From Apus apus (lineage: Eukaryota; Chordata; Aves; Apodiformes; Apodidae), in assembly GCF_020740795.1 (NCBI RefSeq), contig NC_067285.1:76918342-76982341 (forward strand): DNA of 64,000 nucleotides, written 5' to 3'. Shown here piece by piece: positions 12,317 to 24,482 of this stretch. The stretch's first letter is position 1; every line of letters begins with the position of its first letter. The translations under genes were made by a program, and so were the position numbers. The notes beneath the pieces are model-generated. The model had not been told where the DNA came from and searched no databases. It saw only the letters and a program-made list of their open reading frames with translations.

Positions 12317-12755
12317 AGAAACACAGAATGGTAGGGGTTGGAAGGAACCTCTTGAGATCATTGAGCCCAGCCTCCCTGCTAGAGCAGGTTCACTTAGAGG
12401 AGGTTGCACAGGAACGCATCCAGGCAGGTTTTTAATATCTCCAGAGAAGGACAGTCCACAACTGCTCTGTTCAGCCTGTTCCAGTGCTCTGTCACCCTTA
12501 AAGTCAAGAAGTTTTTCTTCATATTCAGATGGAACTTGCTGTGTTTCAGTTTATTCCTGTTAACTTTTGTCCTGTCGCTGGACACCACTGACAAGAGTCT
12601 GGCCCCATCCTCTTGATACCCACTCTAGATATTTATAAGCATTTATAAGATCCCCCCTCAGTCTTCTGCAGGCTAAACAGACCCAGCTCTCTCAGTCTTT
12701 TGTTGTAAGAGAGGTGCTGCAGTCCCCTTATCATCTCCATAGCCCTTAAGAACAT
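12317..12755 (-). mobile_element. CR1 3' fragment, inverted, older
   Basis: Reading the minus strand gives the CR1 RT C-terminal coding region followed by the 3' UTR. The plus strand shows the characteristic reverse-complement words GGTTGGAAGGAACC near 12337, CTGTTCCAGTGCTCTGTCACC near 12475 and CTGCAGGCTAAACAGACCCAG near 12666. A broken 66-codon frame at 12394-12594 retains the CR1 C-terminal pattern ([13 protein letters not shown]). It is clearly more diverged than the copy 200 bp upstream and lies in the opposite orientation. Confidence 0.93.
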
Positions 12756-15700
12756 TTCTCCACTAAGTGAATGTAAAGCTTTTCATATCTTCTCTGTGAA
12801 GCATTGTATTTATTTTCTTGGAAAAAGCAAGCAAACAAAAACCCCTGCACTTTGTGGAACACTAAAACCTTTGTTTTCTAAAGTTATATAAAATGGTAAT
12901 ATACTTTAAATGTTTAGATTCTCTACTAGCTACAGAAAATCAATACTATTTTGCAGGCAGAAGCTGAGTCTGATCAATCATTCATCCATATTCTTTTCCA
13001 AAATCTGCAGATGTGTTTTTAACAAAGAAGACCTTTTGTAGCAAACAGTTGACAGATTAAGTCAATTTATTAAGTTCGAGGCAGATCTCAAATTGCCAGT
13101 TGCATTTTTTTTAAGAGCTACAGGTAGCTGCGGTGAGATGCCTTTACAACTTCCGGTAAGCTTAAATCTACACGATCAGCAGTATACCTGAGGCTGTGGT
13201 GAAAAACTAGAGCAGATTCATGTCTTAGAAGCCAATAAAGGCAAGTTTGCTACATGCTACAGCTACTGGCAAGGGAGAGCATCCATTCAGCACCTGCTGC
13301 ATTTCAGGCTCCATTGAGCTTCTTCTGGGCAGCTCAGCTGATAGCTCTTGAGGAGAGTTTAAATTTGACTGAAGTCCAAAGAAAAATCAAACAAATGTGT
13401 TGTGCCTTGGAGCACTAAATAGAAAGAAATTTTCTATGTTGCAAAAAGTAGTAACTAACATACATTTGTATATGTTTTACATAAATGTATAGGTTAGACT
13501 TTATTTTGACTGACAAAGGGAATACCAGTAAGCCTGACACCACAGCATTTTTTTTACAGTTCTGGCAGTAGAAAGAGATTCATTGTGATGTGATGTAGTC
13601 TTTCCTAAGAGTAACCTTAGTGGTTACAGTTCCTAAGAATCCCAGTCAGGTCTGGACACTCGTCATAATATATACATTTGTAATAGGCAATGTATAGTTA
13701 TTATTACTTGTACTATTGTAGTAATTTCCACTTTAAGTCATTTTCTGCCTTGATTCATTGGGTATAAATTCTTGGTCCAGTTTCCATGTTGGGAAAGAGC
13801 ATCAAAGCATGTGCTTTGAAGTTCAAAATATATTAATGCAGGTGACCCATTAGATTCCCCCATCATCATGGCTTTCTTAAATTGGGAGCTTCACACCAGT
13901 TTATCAGTAAAGTATTCCATTACTGCCCTAGGCTTTTTTACTGAGAATTATCCTTTAATTTAATTTCAACATTATCAGATCATGATATAGTATTTTTTTC
14001 CAGGCAGAAATGTTGTGGTTTAGATCCAAACTTGGATTTTAAAATATTATTTGGTTTCCTTTCTTTTTTTTTTTTTTTTTTTTTTCCTATATTCAACAGC
14101 ATATATAAAACTGCATGAAAATAACTTTTACTTTTTTTTTTCATTTTGACCAAACTAGAATGGCTGCTGAGGCACTTAGTTCAGAAAAACATGTACGGAA
14201 AAGGAAACTTCGTATTTCAATTATTTGTTTTCATAGAGATAACTTTTTCTGAAATGTGATTAGAGTTGAAGACAGAAAAAGAATTGCAAGGAACTAAAAA
14301 TTTCTGGACAGCAGCTTTCCAGCTTATATGGAGGAAATATTTTAAATGCCTTCTACTAATTTGGAGCTTCTCTCAAAAGGATCTGTCTGCTACTTCAGGT
14401 TTGAGAAATCCAGGAGACACCAGAAACATTGAAATACTAAAGAAGTAAAACTATTTTATTTTCCCAGGACAGAGAAATGCTATAGATGTGAAAAGGAACA
14501 TTCTGAGATTGAGGCTATTTAGTCAATATATCCTCTAAGGGAAATTATAAAGTGAATAACAACATGAAGCATACCCAGAGCATACAGCCAGGGATTTGTC
14601 TCCTCCAGTAAGCAGTATGTGAGAAGAGGGTATTGCAACGGTATTTTTCAAAGTTTCCCTGCATGTAGGTATTATTGGAGCATTCAGCCTGACCTGTATA
14701 GTTACCAGTTCTTCTGCCAAAATGCCCTGAACTGAATCAAAAAATATTCCTGGATAAAGCATGTCTCCAGAAAATTATCAAGTGAGTCCACCCATTTTAT
14801 TAATAAGACATTGCAATAGTTAATCCCACTCATTGTTGGAAATGCATGCCTTTTCTCATATGAGTTTGTGTGGTTTTAGACTTCCAATGCCTGTTCATGA
14901 ATCTTTTCTAAGTGCTACGCAGTGTTTTCTCCCTGTGAAAGACGCTCAGGCACTGCTCTAGTTACCCCTACTTGTAGTGGTGGCAGAGGAAAAAAAAAAG
15001 TCCAACGTCTCTCACTGTAAGGAATTACTTTGCTGTGTCCATCAGAAGATGAATCTAATTACCCACCAAGACATTTGACCTGGTAATGCTTCAATCATCT
15101 AACTTTCTGTTGGGCCATTCTACGATGTATTTTCCACAAAGCCTTTAGCATCCTTTATCAGATTTCTATATTCTGTAAAGTTTAAGTTTATATTGATTTA
15201 TTTTCTATTTCCGTCTTGATGTTGTTTATACTGTTAAGTAATGTCCTCACGTTGCCCTGAACCATGATGCACTTTTCAGTGTAACTCATCTCAAAAATGG
15301 GATTGTTACTGCATGATTCTTGCTCTCTAGCAGCCATCTTATTTCTAAAGAATTTCCGAATTTCTTTTAATGTCTATCTCTTTAAACATTGTTTTCTAAC
15401 CTGTTATGTTTATGGTGGCTTTTGTTTTGGGGAAAATCACTCAGTTGGAAACTTATGTACTAACACAGTTCTTAGTAGCTGAGACTATGGTCTTTTTCCT
15501 TATGGAGAAATCAGTGGGCAGCTGTATTATTGCTCTTGGTCTGTAGCTTCTGAAACAATGTCCAGTTCTGTTACTGATTGTCTTTTGAGCCTGGAACTTA
15601 TCTTCTTCATTTAGTATTGCTATTATTTTACTGTCTGGAATCCTGCATGCTTTAATCAAACTGTATTGCCTAAAATCCAGATTTCCTTTGTGCTAGTTAG

Positions 15701-15783
15701 AAAAACACTTAAGAATTATCTTATCCTGGTAGTATTTTTTTAAAATAAACGTTTTAAAATATTTCGATGATCTTTCTTAATTA
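12756..15783. other. intergenic DNA, no gene seen
   Basis: No coding region recognised; open frames are at most 75 codons without motifs. It contains a T22 homopolymer at 14064-14085 and other T-rich stretches. Confidence 0.55.
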
Positions 15784-15788
15784 CCACA

Positions 15789-16791
15789 TTTGCTGGTTTG
15801 GTGGGGTTTTTTTTTGTAGCGGGAGAAGGGCCTCACGGATGGCTCTGGTAAGAAGCTGAGAAGCTTCCCTAGCTCCAACATCAGGGAGCCAAGGAGCCAT
15901 TGGAGAGACAATAGATGCGCCTCTGCGATTACCATATGAAAGAACTGAGTGAAAACCTGAGCAGAGCGGGCAGTTAGAAAGAGCTGAGCTATAGAGCCAG
16001 AGCGGCGCCGGGGTGAAGATCCCGTAGTTGCTGAAGAAGAAAGGGAAGAAGGTGCCCAAGCAGAAGTTTCCCTGCAACCCACGCCGAGATGGCAGCTGTC
16101 CCCCTGCCTTCATGAAGGAACGTGGTGGAACATTCCCTGAAGGCGCCAGGAGGGGTGCATGTGGATTTGCAGCCAGTGGACTTGGATTATGCAGCCGTAG
16201 AAGACCCTGGCGCCAGGGGAGGTGACTGTTCCCCAAGCAGCCTGTGAAGCCCACACTGGAGCAGCTCCTGAGGGGACAGTACCTCGTGGCAAGGACTCAT
16301 GAAGGAGAGGTTTGTGGAGGACTCTACCATGGGAGGGACCCCGTGGGGAAGCAGGGAAGGACTGTAAGGAATCATTCTTCCTGAGGAGGATGGTGCGGCA
16401 AGAACCAGCAACCTGCGAACTGACTCTAAACCCCATCCCCTGTCCCCCTGTGCCGCTCGGGGGAAGGAGGGAAACCGGGAACAACGTGATTTGGGCTCGG
16501 GAAGAAGGGAGGGGTGGGGGTAACGTATGTAAGCCCTGCTCTGTGTGTTGTCTGTGTCCCGTGTGTGCTTGATTAGTGTTAAGTTAAATTATAATTTTCC
16601 CCCAAATTGAGTGTGTTTTGTCCGTGACCTTAACCGGTGAACAACCCTCCTTGCCCTTTGTCTTGACCTACGAGCTTCTAGCTGGCCTTTGTCCTCCTCA
16701 TCCCAGTGCGGGGGGAGAAGGGGGGGCGGGGAGCTGGGTCAGCGGCCAGAGGGCTGGTTCTTTGATGTCATGTTAGGCCCAAACCACGACA
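15789..16791 (+). mobile_element. solo LTR of an avian ERVL-type endogenous retrovirus
   Basis: A GC-rich island of about 1 kb in AT-rich surroundings, with the features of the common bird ERVL-type LTR: a TTTGCTGG/TTTGTAG start and repeated GAGCAG/CCTGAAG/GTGGA modules. These are followed by CCCCATCCCCTGTCCCC, GGAAGAAGGGAGGGG, an A/T-rich stretch where the poly(A) signal normally sits (near 16580-16600), then TGTTTTGTCCGTGACC and a terminal CCACGACA. Internal gag/pol sequence is absent on both sides, so this is a solo LTR left by recombination. The 5-mer CCACA flanks it at 15784-15788 and 16792-16796 and may be the target-site duplication, although two extra T's precede the expected TG. Orientation is inferred from the poly(A)-like region. 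Open frames inside it are not viral genes. Confidence 0.75.
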
Positions 16792-16796
16792 CCACA

Positions 16797-19700
16797 GCTT
16801 CCTAAATATAGGGTGGTGGGGTTAAAAATTATTTATTACAATATTTGTCTAGCACAGACTGACTCCTTCCATCCTTTTTTTTTTTTTTCTTTAATCTTAC
16901 CTTCTTGGTAAGCATCTTATTGGTGACTTTTTAACATTTCAATAATCCAACATGTTCTGCCAGGTTTCAGGCAGTTCCTTCTCTTTTCTCATGAGTCATA
17001 ACAATTCTTTTCCTCAGCAAAACAACTGGCATTGGTTATATAAGCAGTTTTATATTCCTTGTCAGCTCAGCTGAACTTGTTTGCAATATGCTGAGTAGGA
17101 GTTCGCATGACAGTTGTCATCTCGGCACCCTCTTCTCCCTGTTGCTAATGCAACAGCCGCCTTGGTGACCAGGTAGTCTCGGAGATCATTAGCTTATGAT
17201 CATCAGCACTGAAGATGCAGCCTGTTCTTGTCGGCTAGCCTCCTCCCTTATGGGGACGTTGTACTCTATTTTGCAAAAACAAATCTTTCACTTTGCAGCA
17301 GCTATGCAAATAGCTGCATGTCTGCAGCACTCACAAACTGTGCTGCCGGAATAGCCCTAGAACTTTGTTAATATCCTGAAATCTTCTACTACTGAAGTAG
17401 GTCTCTGACAGCAAGGTGTGCCATTACAGACAGATTATAATTTCATAATTCCGTGCAACTTACAGTTGCATTTTTACTTTTGCTCCAGCCAATTGGCACA
17501 CTATCTTCTACTTAGTATTGAGAGCCTTTACTCTCACCTTAGCTGTAGTAATGCTTCCAGCTCTTTTTCTGCAGTCTCTGAAATACTGTGTGAGTAGATA
17601 CATCTTTTAACTGAAAAGCTTACAAATTAGAAAGGTATATTTTAGTTCAAACACTACTTCTCAAGATTGATTCTTACTTCAGAGCTTACTTAACCTCTAA
17701 CATTAAGACGAATGGAAATTCCCTACTAGCTTGCAATGTACATTTCAAGAGCCGGATTTTCCTCATGTTTAAATGAATGGTTTAAATGAATGGAGGTGGA
17801 CTGAGTATGATAGGCCAACAGCTATGTATGAAAATGTACTCCTTCAAAAATGAGTACAGGATGGGCATATAAGTTGCATATACAACCTAAAATTTTATAG
17901 TCCTCCTAATTGCTAATATACTGAATGACTCTCATACATACAAATGAACATTTAGCACATTTTTGTGGCTCATTTACTTTTATAAGTATTTTTAAAGGGC
18001 ACAGCCCTGAAAATTATATCTCCTTAAATTTGCAGAAAAGACATGCTGTTACTGCTCTAAAATGAAGAGGCATTTTCATTTCTAGTGTGCTCGTTACCAG
18101 TGAAGACACCATAGGAACCTGGGAGGATTCTATTAATTCTTTACCTCAGCCAGGCAAAATTTGGGCAACATTAAAAGGAATCTTCTCCAGCTGTAACTAG
18201 GAATTGAAATCTGGGCTTCTCAACTCAGAGTGCTCTTTGCTTCCTTTAGGACAAGAAGCAATCCACTGTAATTAGACTTTAACAAGTTCTTCTGATAACA
18301 TGATTTTTAGAAGGTTTCAGAGGGAAGGCTCATAGACCCATAAAATTGTAATGCCACATGCAACAAAAAGCCTGCTCTCTCTCTCAAATTTAGCTCTTAA
18401 TTCGTTTAGAAGACTCTCATCCTATGCCTGCATCAATTAGGCTGGGCTGTCTGACACTCCGTGGTTCACCCAGAGTAATAACTTGGAACTTCTACTCTGT
18501 TTCCCCAAATTTACAGGCAAAATAGTAAACTGGTAAGTTGTGTTTTTGTTTTTTTTTAGGTATCTCCACTGTAGCAAGAGGAGATGCATTTTCCTTCTAA
18601 GAATAACCTACCCTGACAGGACATGAGGAGCAGCATTGACCTTAACTCATGTCTTCAGCTGTGATGCTTGCTTTCTCTTTTTGCTTCCCCCCCCCCCCCA
18701 TGAAAAAGCAGTAATAGCTTGTACAGAACAACCTAGAAATGCTCTTATTTTACATCATTTTTAAAACTCATTTTAATGTATATCTGAATGTTACAATTTA
18801 TAATGCTTAAAAATAATTCTAAATAGCAAAACAGCTTTCAGTTTTGGAAATTAGATTAAGGCTTCACTAAAAAATCATGTATATGGTGTTTTGTATTTAA
18901 AAACTGGTTTGTGAATAGGGAAGAACAGCCTTTGCTTTATGAAACTAATTTTGAAATGATACTTCAACAAAGGAGTGATTTATGAACTTCATCTCTGTTA
19001 AGATGCTTTATATTGAATACTTTTCCTTGGTATATAAAGCTATTTCTCTAAAATCAAAGATGCTGACTGTCTCCAGGACATTTGATTATAGTCTGAAGTC
19101 TTTGTGGAATTACTTTGTATTATTTCCTTTCTGAAATGGGATTTTCCCCCTTGCTGTGGTATATCTGTGTTATAATCTACATTCATCAGCAATGAAATGT
19201 AATGACTGACACTCTACATAAATAACTAGGTATTTCAGTTAGTGAAATAGACTTATTGAAACACTTCTTCAATTGCAGCTAGGTCTAAGAAATCACTGTT
19301 ATGTAGAGTATGCCAGAACAAAGTGTTCCCATAGGAATCCGGAAGCTCTCACACTTACATTAGGTTTCTGCTCTCCCTCAGCAGTAAGTGTAAAGCTCAT
19401 GCTTTTGGCTCCACCATGGAGCTACCAATTGTAACTGCAGCTGCACTGTTGACATATCATACTACTTGAATCCTAAATTTAAATGACTTTGTATTACTAC
19501 CTCTAGCCTACCTATTTGTAGCATAACTTCAGACAGTTGTAAGATGTTTTAAAAGAACATGATGTTTTACTGAAAAATAGGAATAGTAGAAAGATTGCTA
19601 AGCTGTCAAAAGTAATAACTACAGTTTGCAAGTTAATACATTTTTGAGACTTATTTAGACGTACAGACATGATGAAAAAAATTGCTTTAAAGTCTTGGTG

Positions 19701-20175
19701 AAGAAGCTGTTTTAATACATTTTTGTTCATCAAACAACTTCCTAGCTTCATCAATATTTTCCTATGCTAATGAACTTTGGGTAGTTGCAAAAACGTGCTT
19801 TCTTACTGAACCATCTTGGCACATGTCTCGAAACTGCAGAACTTAAGTCTGCTTTGGTGAAGGTTTTCAGCGTTGTTTCCATCTTGAAAACTTATACACC
19901 ATTTATTTCATGTCTCATTCTGTCATTTTCATGTTAGCCTCAGCCTTTAGATTCTATTGCTGTCTTCCACAAAGAGGGATAATTCCTTCTTCACACATCC
20001 ATAATAAAAAAAATAATCTTTAAAAAATAAGCTCAGTGCAGTTTGAAATATAACAAAATTGTCACACATGTTGACATGCCACATAATACTCATCTTCTAG
20101 TATTCCATCAAATAAGGACACAGCACAGTTCACATTGTTAGACTCACTGCATTTTAGACAGAGAGTTGAAATTGT
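16797..20175. other. intergenic DNA, no gene seen
   Basis: No gene recognised. Small features: a 13-bp tandem duplication of GTTTAAATGAATG at 17767-17792 and a C13 homopolymer at 18687-18699. Confidence 0.55.
18687..18699 (+). repeat. C13 homopolymer
   Basis: Thirteen consecutive C residues in an otherwise AT-rich stretch. No coding or regulatory role is evident. Confidence 0.9.
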
Positions 20176-21003
20176 AGAATCATAGAATTGTGTAGTAGTT
20201 TGGGTTGGAAAGGACCCTTAAAGGTCATCTAGTCCAAACCCCATACAATAAGCAGGGACACCTTCAACTAGATCAGGTTGCTCAGAGCCACGTCCAACCT
20301 GACCTTGAATGTTTCCAGGGATAGGGCCTCTCTACCACCTCTCTGAGAAACCCATTCTAGTGTTTCACCACTCTCACTGTAAAAAATGTCTTCCTTATAG
20401 CTAGTCTGAATCTACCCTCTTTTAGTTTAAAACCATTGCCCCATGTCCTATCACGCGTTTGTCCCTGTCTTTCGTATAAGGCTCCTTTAAGAACTGGAAG
20501 GCCGCTGCAAGGTCACCCCAGAGCCTTCTCTTCTCCAGGCTGAACAGCCCCAACTCTCTCCGCCTGTCTTCATAGGAGAGGTGCGCCAGCCCTCAGATCA
20601 TCTTCATGGCCTTCCTCTGGACTCACTCCAACAACTCCATGTCCCTCTTGTTTTGGGGCCCCCAGAGTTGGACACAGTACTCCAGGTGGGGTCTCCAGAG
20701 AACAAAGGGGAAGAATCACTTCCCTTGGCCTGCTGGACATGCTTCTTTTGATGCAGCCCAGGTTATGGTCGGATTTCTGGGCTGCAAGCACACATGGCCA
20801 GCTCATGTCCAGGTTTTCATCCACAAGTACCTCCAAGTTCTTCTCTGCAGGGCTGCTCTCAATCCCTTCATCCCTCAGCTTGTAGTGATACCAGGGGTTG
20901 CCCCAGTCCAGGTGCAGGACCTTGCAGTCGGCCTCATTGAACTTTAGGAGGTTCACACAGGCCCACTTCTGGAGCTTGTCCAGGTCCCTCTGGATGGCAT
21001 TCT
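20176..21003 (-). mobile_element. CR1 LINE 3' fragment, inverted
   Basis: About 830 bp of CR1 read on the minus strand. It begins in the RT C-terminal region (AIQRDLDKLQKWA near 20990, then LGCIKRSMSSRPREVILPL) and ends in the 3' UTR, with the plus strand showing AGAATCATAGAATTGTG near 20176. The frame from 21058 to 20570 is interrupted and diverged (for example NLEVLVDENLDMS in place of the usual LGVLVD pattern). It belongs to a different, older CR1 subfamily from the 2.9 kb copy, since the 3' UTR words differ (GGTTGGAAAGGACCC). Confidence 0.93.
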
Positions 21004-22124
21004 GTAAATTGCAATTATTAGTTTTAGGACACACCTTGTGTGTATTGGGAAGATACATCAGTCCTCCTATCTAATTGATTGTTGTGTGTGGATTAATGAA
21101 TGAGCATTACTGACCAAGCCTGTCCAGGGTCACCGTATTTTGAACTAGATTCTTCTGTTGCAAAATTTTGGCAGCTTATTTGTAAGTCAGTTTATAAATT
21201 TTAATTTTTCAGAATTTAAGCATTCTGTAACTATGCCATATTAACAAAATAAATATATCTAGTTCTGCCTTACTTCAGTCACTCTTTTAAAAGCAGGGTC
21301 TCTGATACACAATTTTTTAAAAACCTACAGGCACATACAATTCTGCTGAACTTCTAGGGAGGTTTGGCCTTACAAAAAGCCTGGCATGGCAGGCAGAATA
21401 AAAACCAGCATCTGATACCTTGTTAAACTGAGAATTTATGGGGTGGATTCCCTCCAAACCTAGAATTTTCATCTGTTTGAATTTATCATGACATATACTG
21501 AGATCTTTGACATTTTTCAATTTATTTTTCATGTCCTTATACAGTCACATGGACCAAAACTATTCAGGTACATTTGCGATATTGGAAATTATCTTCTGGG
21601 GTTACGCAGCCTTCTCCCTTCAAATATAAGCAAACAAAGAAAATCTTAAGATCTGTTTTGTCTTCCATGTTTGGACTTTAGCTCTGAATTAGCCAGAGAA
21701 GCAATAGTAGGCTTGTGTGACTCAGTACATAGCGGGTGACCCAATACATTGAAGTAGCTTTATTGCTTCCCTTAAAAGTCACTGAGACCCAATTTCAGCT
21801 TGGTTTCAATAAGGTTTCTGTTAGGCAGAAACAATATTTCTCTTTCTGTACTGTGTCTACTTCATCTTCTTTTCCTTCATCAGCTGAATTGTCGAAGAGT
21901 CTTAAGCCATCAGAAGTTTGAATTATAAGCACTGTCATTTTTGAAATACTAATTCTGGAAAGAATTAAGCAATTGGAAGTCCTGGTAAGGCAGTGTTCCT
22001 GGCCCTTGAGAAGGAGGGCAACACACAATTTCAGGAGACTGAGTCTTCTTCATAACATTCACTAAGGAAGGAGGGAGAACCAGCATTAGTGAAACAGATA
22101 AAAAAAATAATCAGTTGAGTGCCT
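21004..22124. other. intergenic DNA, no gene seen
   Basis: AT-rich, no motif-bearing open frame and no recognised repeat. Confidence 0.5.
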
Positions 22125-22530
22125 CAGGCTGGAAGGGACCCCTGGATTTGTCAAGTGAGGTTTCTCATAGCCACAGTGTATTTTCCTAATCATAAAGTTA
22201 GTAAGATCCTTTTAAAACAAATTAAGTTGCTTTCTCCTAATATTTTATGGATTTTTTTGTCTTCTAGCTAAAATTTAGTTCCAAATTTTCATGATTTTTT
22301 TTTTGGTGGGTATTTTATATAAGATCTTGTCCCACGCTATACTAAGCTCAGTTTCAGTTCTTTTATTCTAGCCCTCAAGGTCATCTGTCTCTTCCTATAT
22401 AACATTTGAATCTTCTCCTTTATTGCAGAAGACTCCCAAAATGTCATTAGCAAATAACTACTCCTGTGCCAAGATTACTAACATAATATTCTGCAGCATT
22501 TTTCCCCAAGACGAATGCTTGACCAGCCTC
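22125..22530 (-). mobile_element. ancient CR1/L3-like fragment, tentative
   Basis: The plus strand contains GGCTGGAAGGGACC near 22130, the reverse complement of a CR1 3' UTR. Further on are the words CTAGCCCTCAAGGTCATCTG near 22370 and ATGTCATTAGCAAAT near 22441, followed by CTCCTGTGCCAAGAT, which recur in old CR1-type repeats of sauropsids. Divergence is high and internal gaps are likely. I rely on word resemblance only. Confidence 0.4.
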
Positions 22531-24461
22531 TGCAAGAGTTGAATTTTACACAGTGAAGATAGATTTATTTTTTTAAAAGGAACATATATCTAAATTATAA
22601 TCTGAAATAGAGCATACCCCCTAAAGACAGGCATATTTCTCAGTCAACCTCATTGAGTACAATCAGAAGTTCATGAATGGACCTGAAGGAAAAACAAAAT
22701 ACCAAATAAGTCTGCCAATAATTAAAAGTGCTTCCAAATGCAGGTCTGTATGCAGATGGCATCCCTTTTCTTTCATAATAATATTTAATATAGAATATAG
22801 GTTAACATCTTTTTTATGCATTCAACCTCAAGAGACCAGAGGAAATTTTTCAGACTGAAATTTGAATTAGCTTGTGCTAGGAAAACATGAAGCTGACCAC
22901 AGACTGACATAGTGCTGCAGTAATAATCACCTAAACTAGGTAAGCTTTGCTGAGGCCCTTTCCCCTCTTAAGAATTCTTTCCCATTGTCTTCTGTATTGA
23001 CAAAATAAGCCTACTACCAAATAGATAGGTGCAGTCTTTCTGCAAATTAGGTAGTATAGATGTGCCTCTGTCACATTTTCTACATGCTGGTTGTGAGCAT
23101 CTGCTCCAAAACATGCTCCCCTGCTGTGATTTTAGGATACTTTTCAAGAGTGTGTTCAAACAAGTATGCTTAAGAAGTTTTTTAAGTGCAAATGCATAAA
23201 GAAGGTCAATATACATGTATTAAAAGCTGTTGGAACCCCAGCTAAGAAAGGCCTATTGTGAAATACAGAACAGTCTTTCTCATAAAAAAATGTGGGGTGT
23301 TGGTTGCAAAATAGATTTGTGTTCATAGTGAAGACAGGTCCATAGCTGCAGTGATCTAAGTCAGCAATTACCTGAGAAGGGATATAAGCAGGGTGGTTGA
23401 CTCACACATACTGGCAGTTCCATCTTCACTCGAAACCAGACATAAGCAGTGCTCAAAAAATGCTCTGGGGTGTTTTTCCTCCCTTTTTCATCAACAAAAT
23501 TTGTGCCTCTCCACAAGATACAGGAGAATGTGTCATTGTTATTCAAGGAAACTGTCAGGCTTTTTAACTCCCTTGAGAAATATGAAGAGTGAATGACAGG
23601 TGGGGACCCCTATGTTGGCAAGGAAGTTCTCTGCTAGCAAAATGCCATGGGATGAGGCCTGAAAGAAGGATGACAATTTAACTTGTTCTTATACATAAAA
23701 GTAATTTAAAAGAGGCATTTCGTTGTGAAGTAGCCTAAGATGCCATATTTTGACTCCTGTATATTTAGGCTGATACTGTCTTCAGTCCTGTCCTTATAAG
23801 ATGAATAGTGTTGAAAAGCTTAAAATATATAAAATATATAAATTAGGCTTGATATTGCTAATGCCAGCCAGCTACTCTGGTGGCTTCCAAAGCCTGCAAA
23901 GCATTCAAATTGAGTGTGATAGCTTGAGAACATGAGCTTTAAGATTTTATAAGAAATTTCAAAATCCCTACCTATTGCTGAGGTGTTCAAGATGTAGTGA
24001 CTCTTCATCTTGGTAAATGCTTTGTATGATATGTTTTCACATGCCCATTTGATGCACTTTGGGTCGGGGACTGGTATCAGAGTAATTAGCTCTAATATTA
24101 TACAATTGTATTCACAATGTGCCAGTGTCCTCAATGCAAAGTCATTTAAAGCATGTGAAGGACGTAAGTGGAAAACACTGCTCAATTACATGTGTGTGTG
24201 AGAGAACACAGGTGGGCACAGAAGGAGGCTGATGGCTGAAAGAAAAAAAACAAAAAAAGAAAATTCATTTTGGGCTAAACAAAAGCTCTCACATACATTC
24301 AAAGGAAGCACTGCCTTTGAATTTTGTTTTTGCTATTTAATATTTTATTTTTACCTTACCTTAGAGTGATAATATTTTACTTTTTTTTCCCCCAGTTTTT
24401 TTTTGTTGCTGTTTTTTAGTTTTTAACCAATCTATTTGCTTCCACACCAATGCAAATTCTT

Positions 24462-24482
24462 TTGTTGTTGTTGTTGTTGTTT
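24462..24482 (+). repeat. (TTG)n microsatellite
   Basis: Seven tandem TTG-type trinucleotides within a T/G-rich stretch that continues as TTTTG words. Confidence 0.85.

Noticed and set aside
15777-16572. Open frames of up to 157 codons in the 15.8-16.8 kb block
   Set aside because: They sit inside the solo LTR, overlap on both strands, and resemble no gag, pol or env protein.
23820-24201. 121-codon minus frame and 63-codon plus frame on opposite strands
   Set aside because: No motif, AT-rich composition, and no sign of a processed transcript such as an A-tail or flanking repeats.
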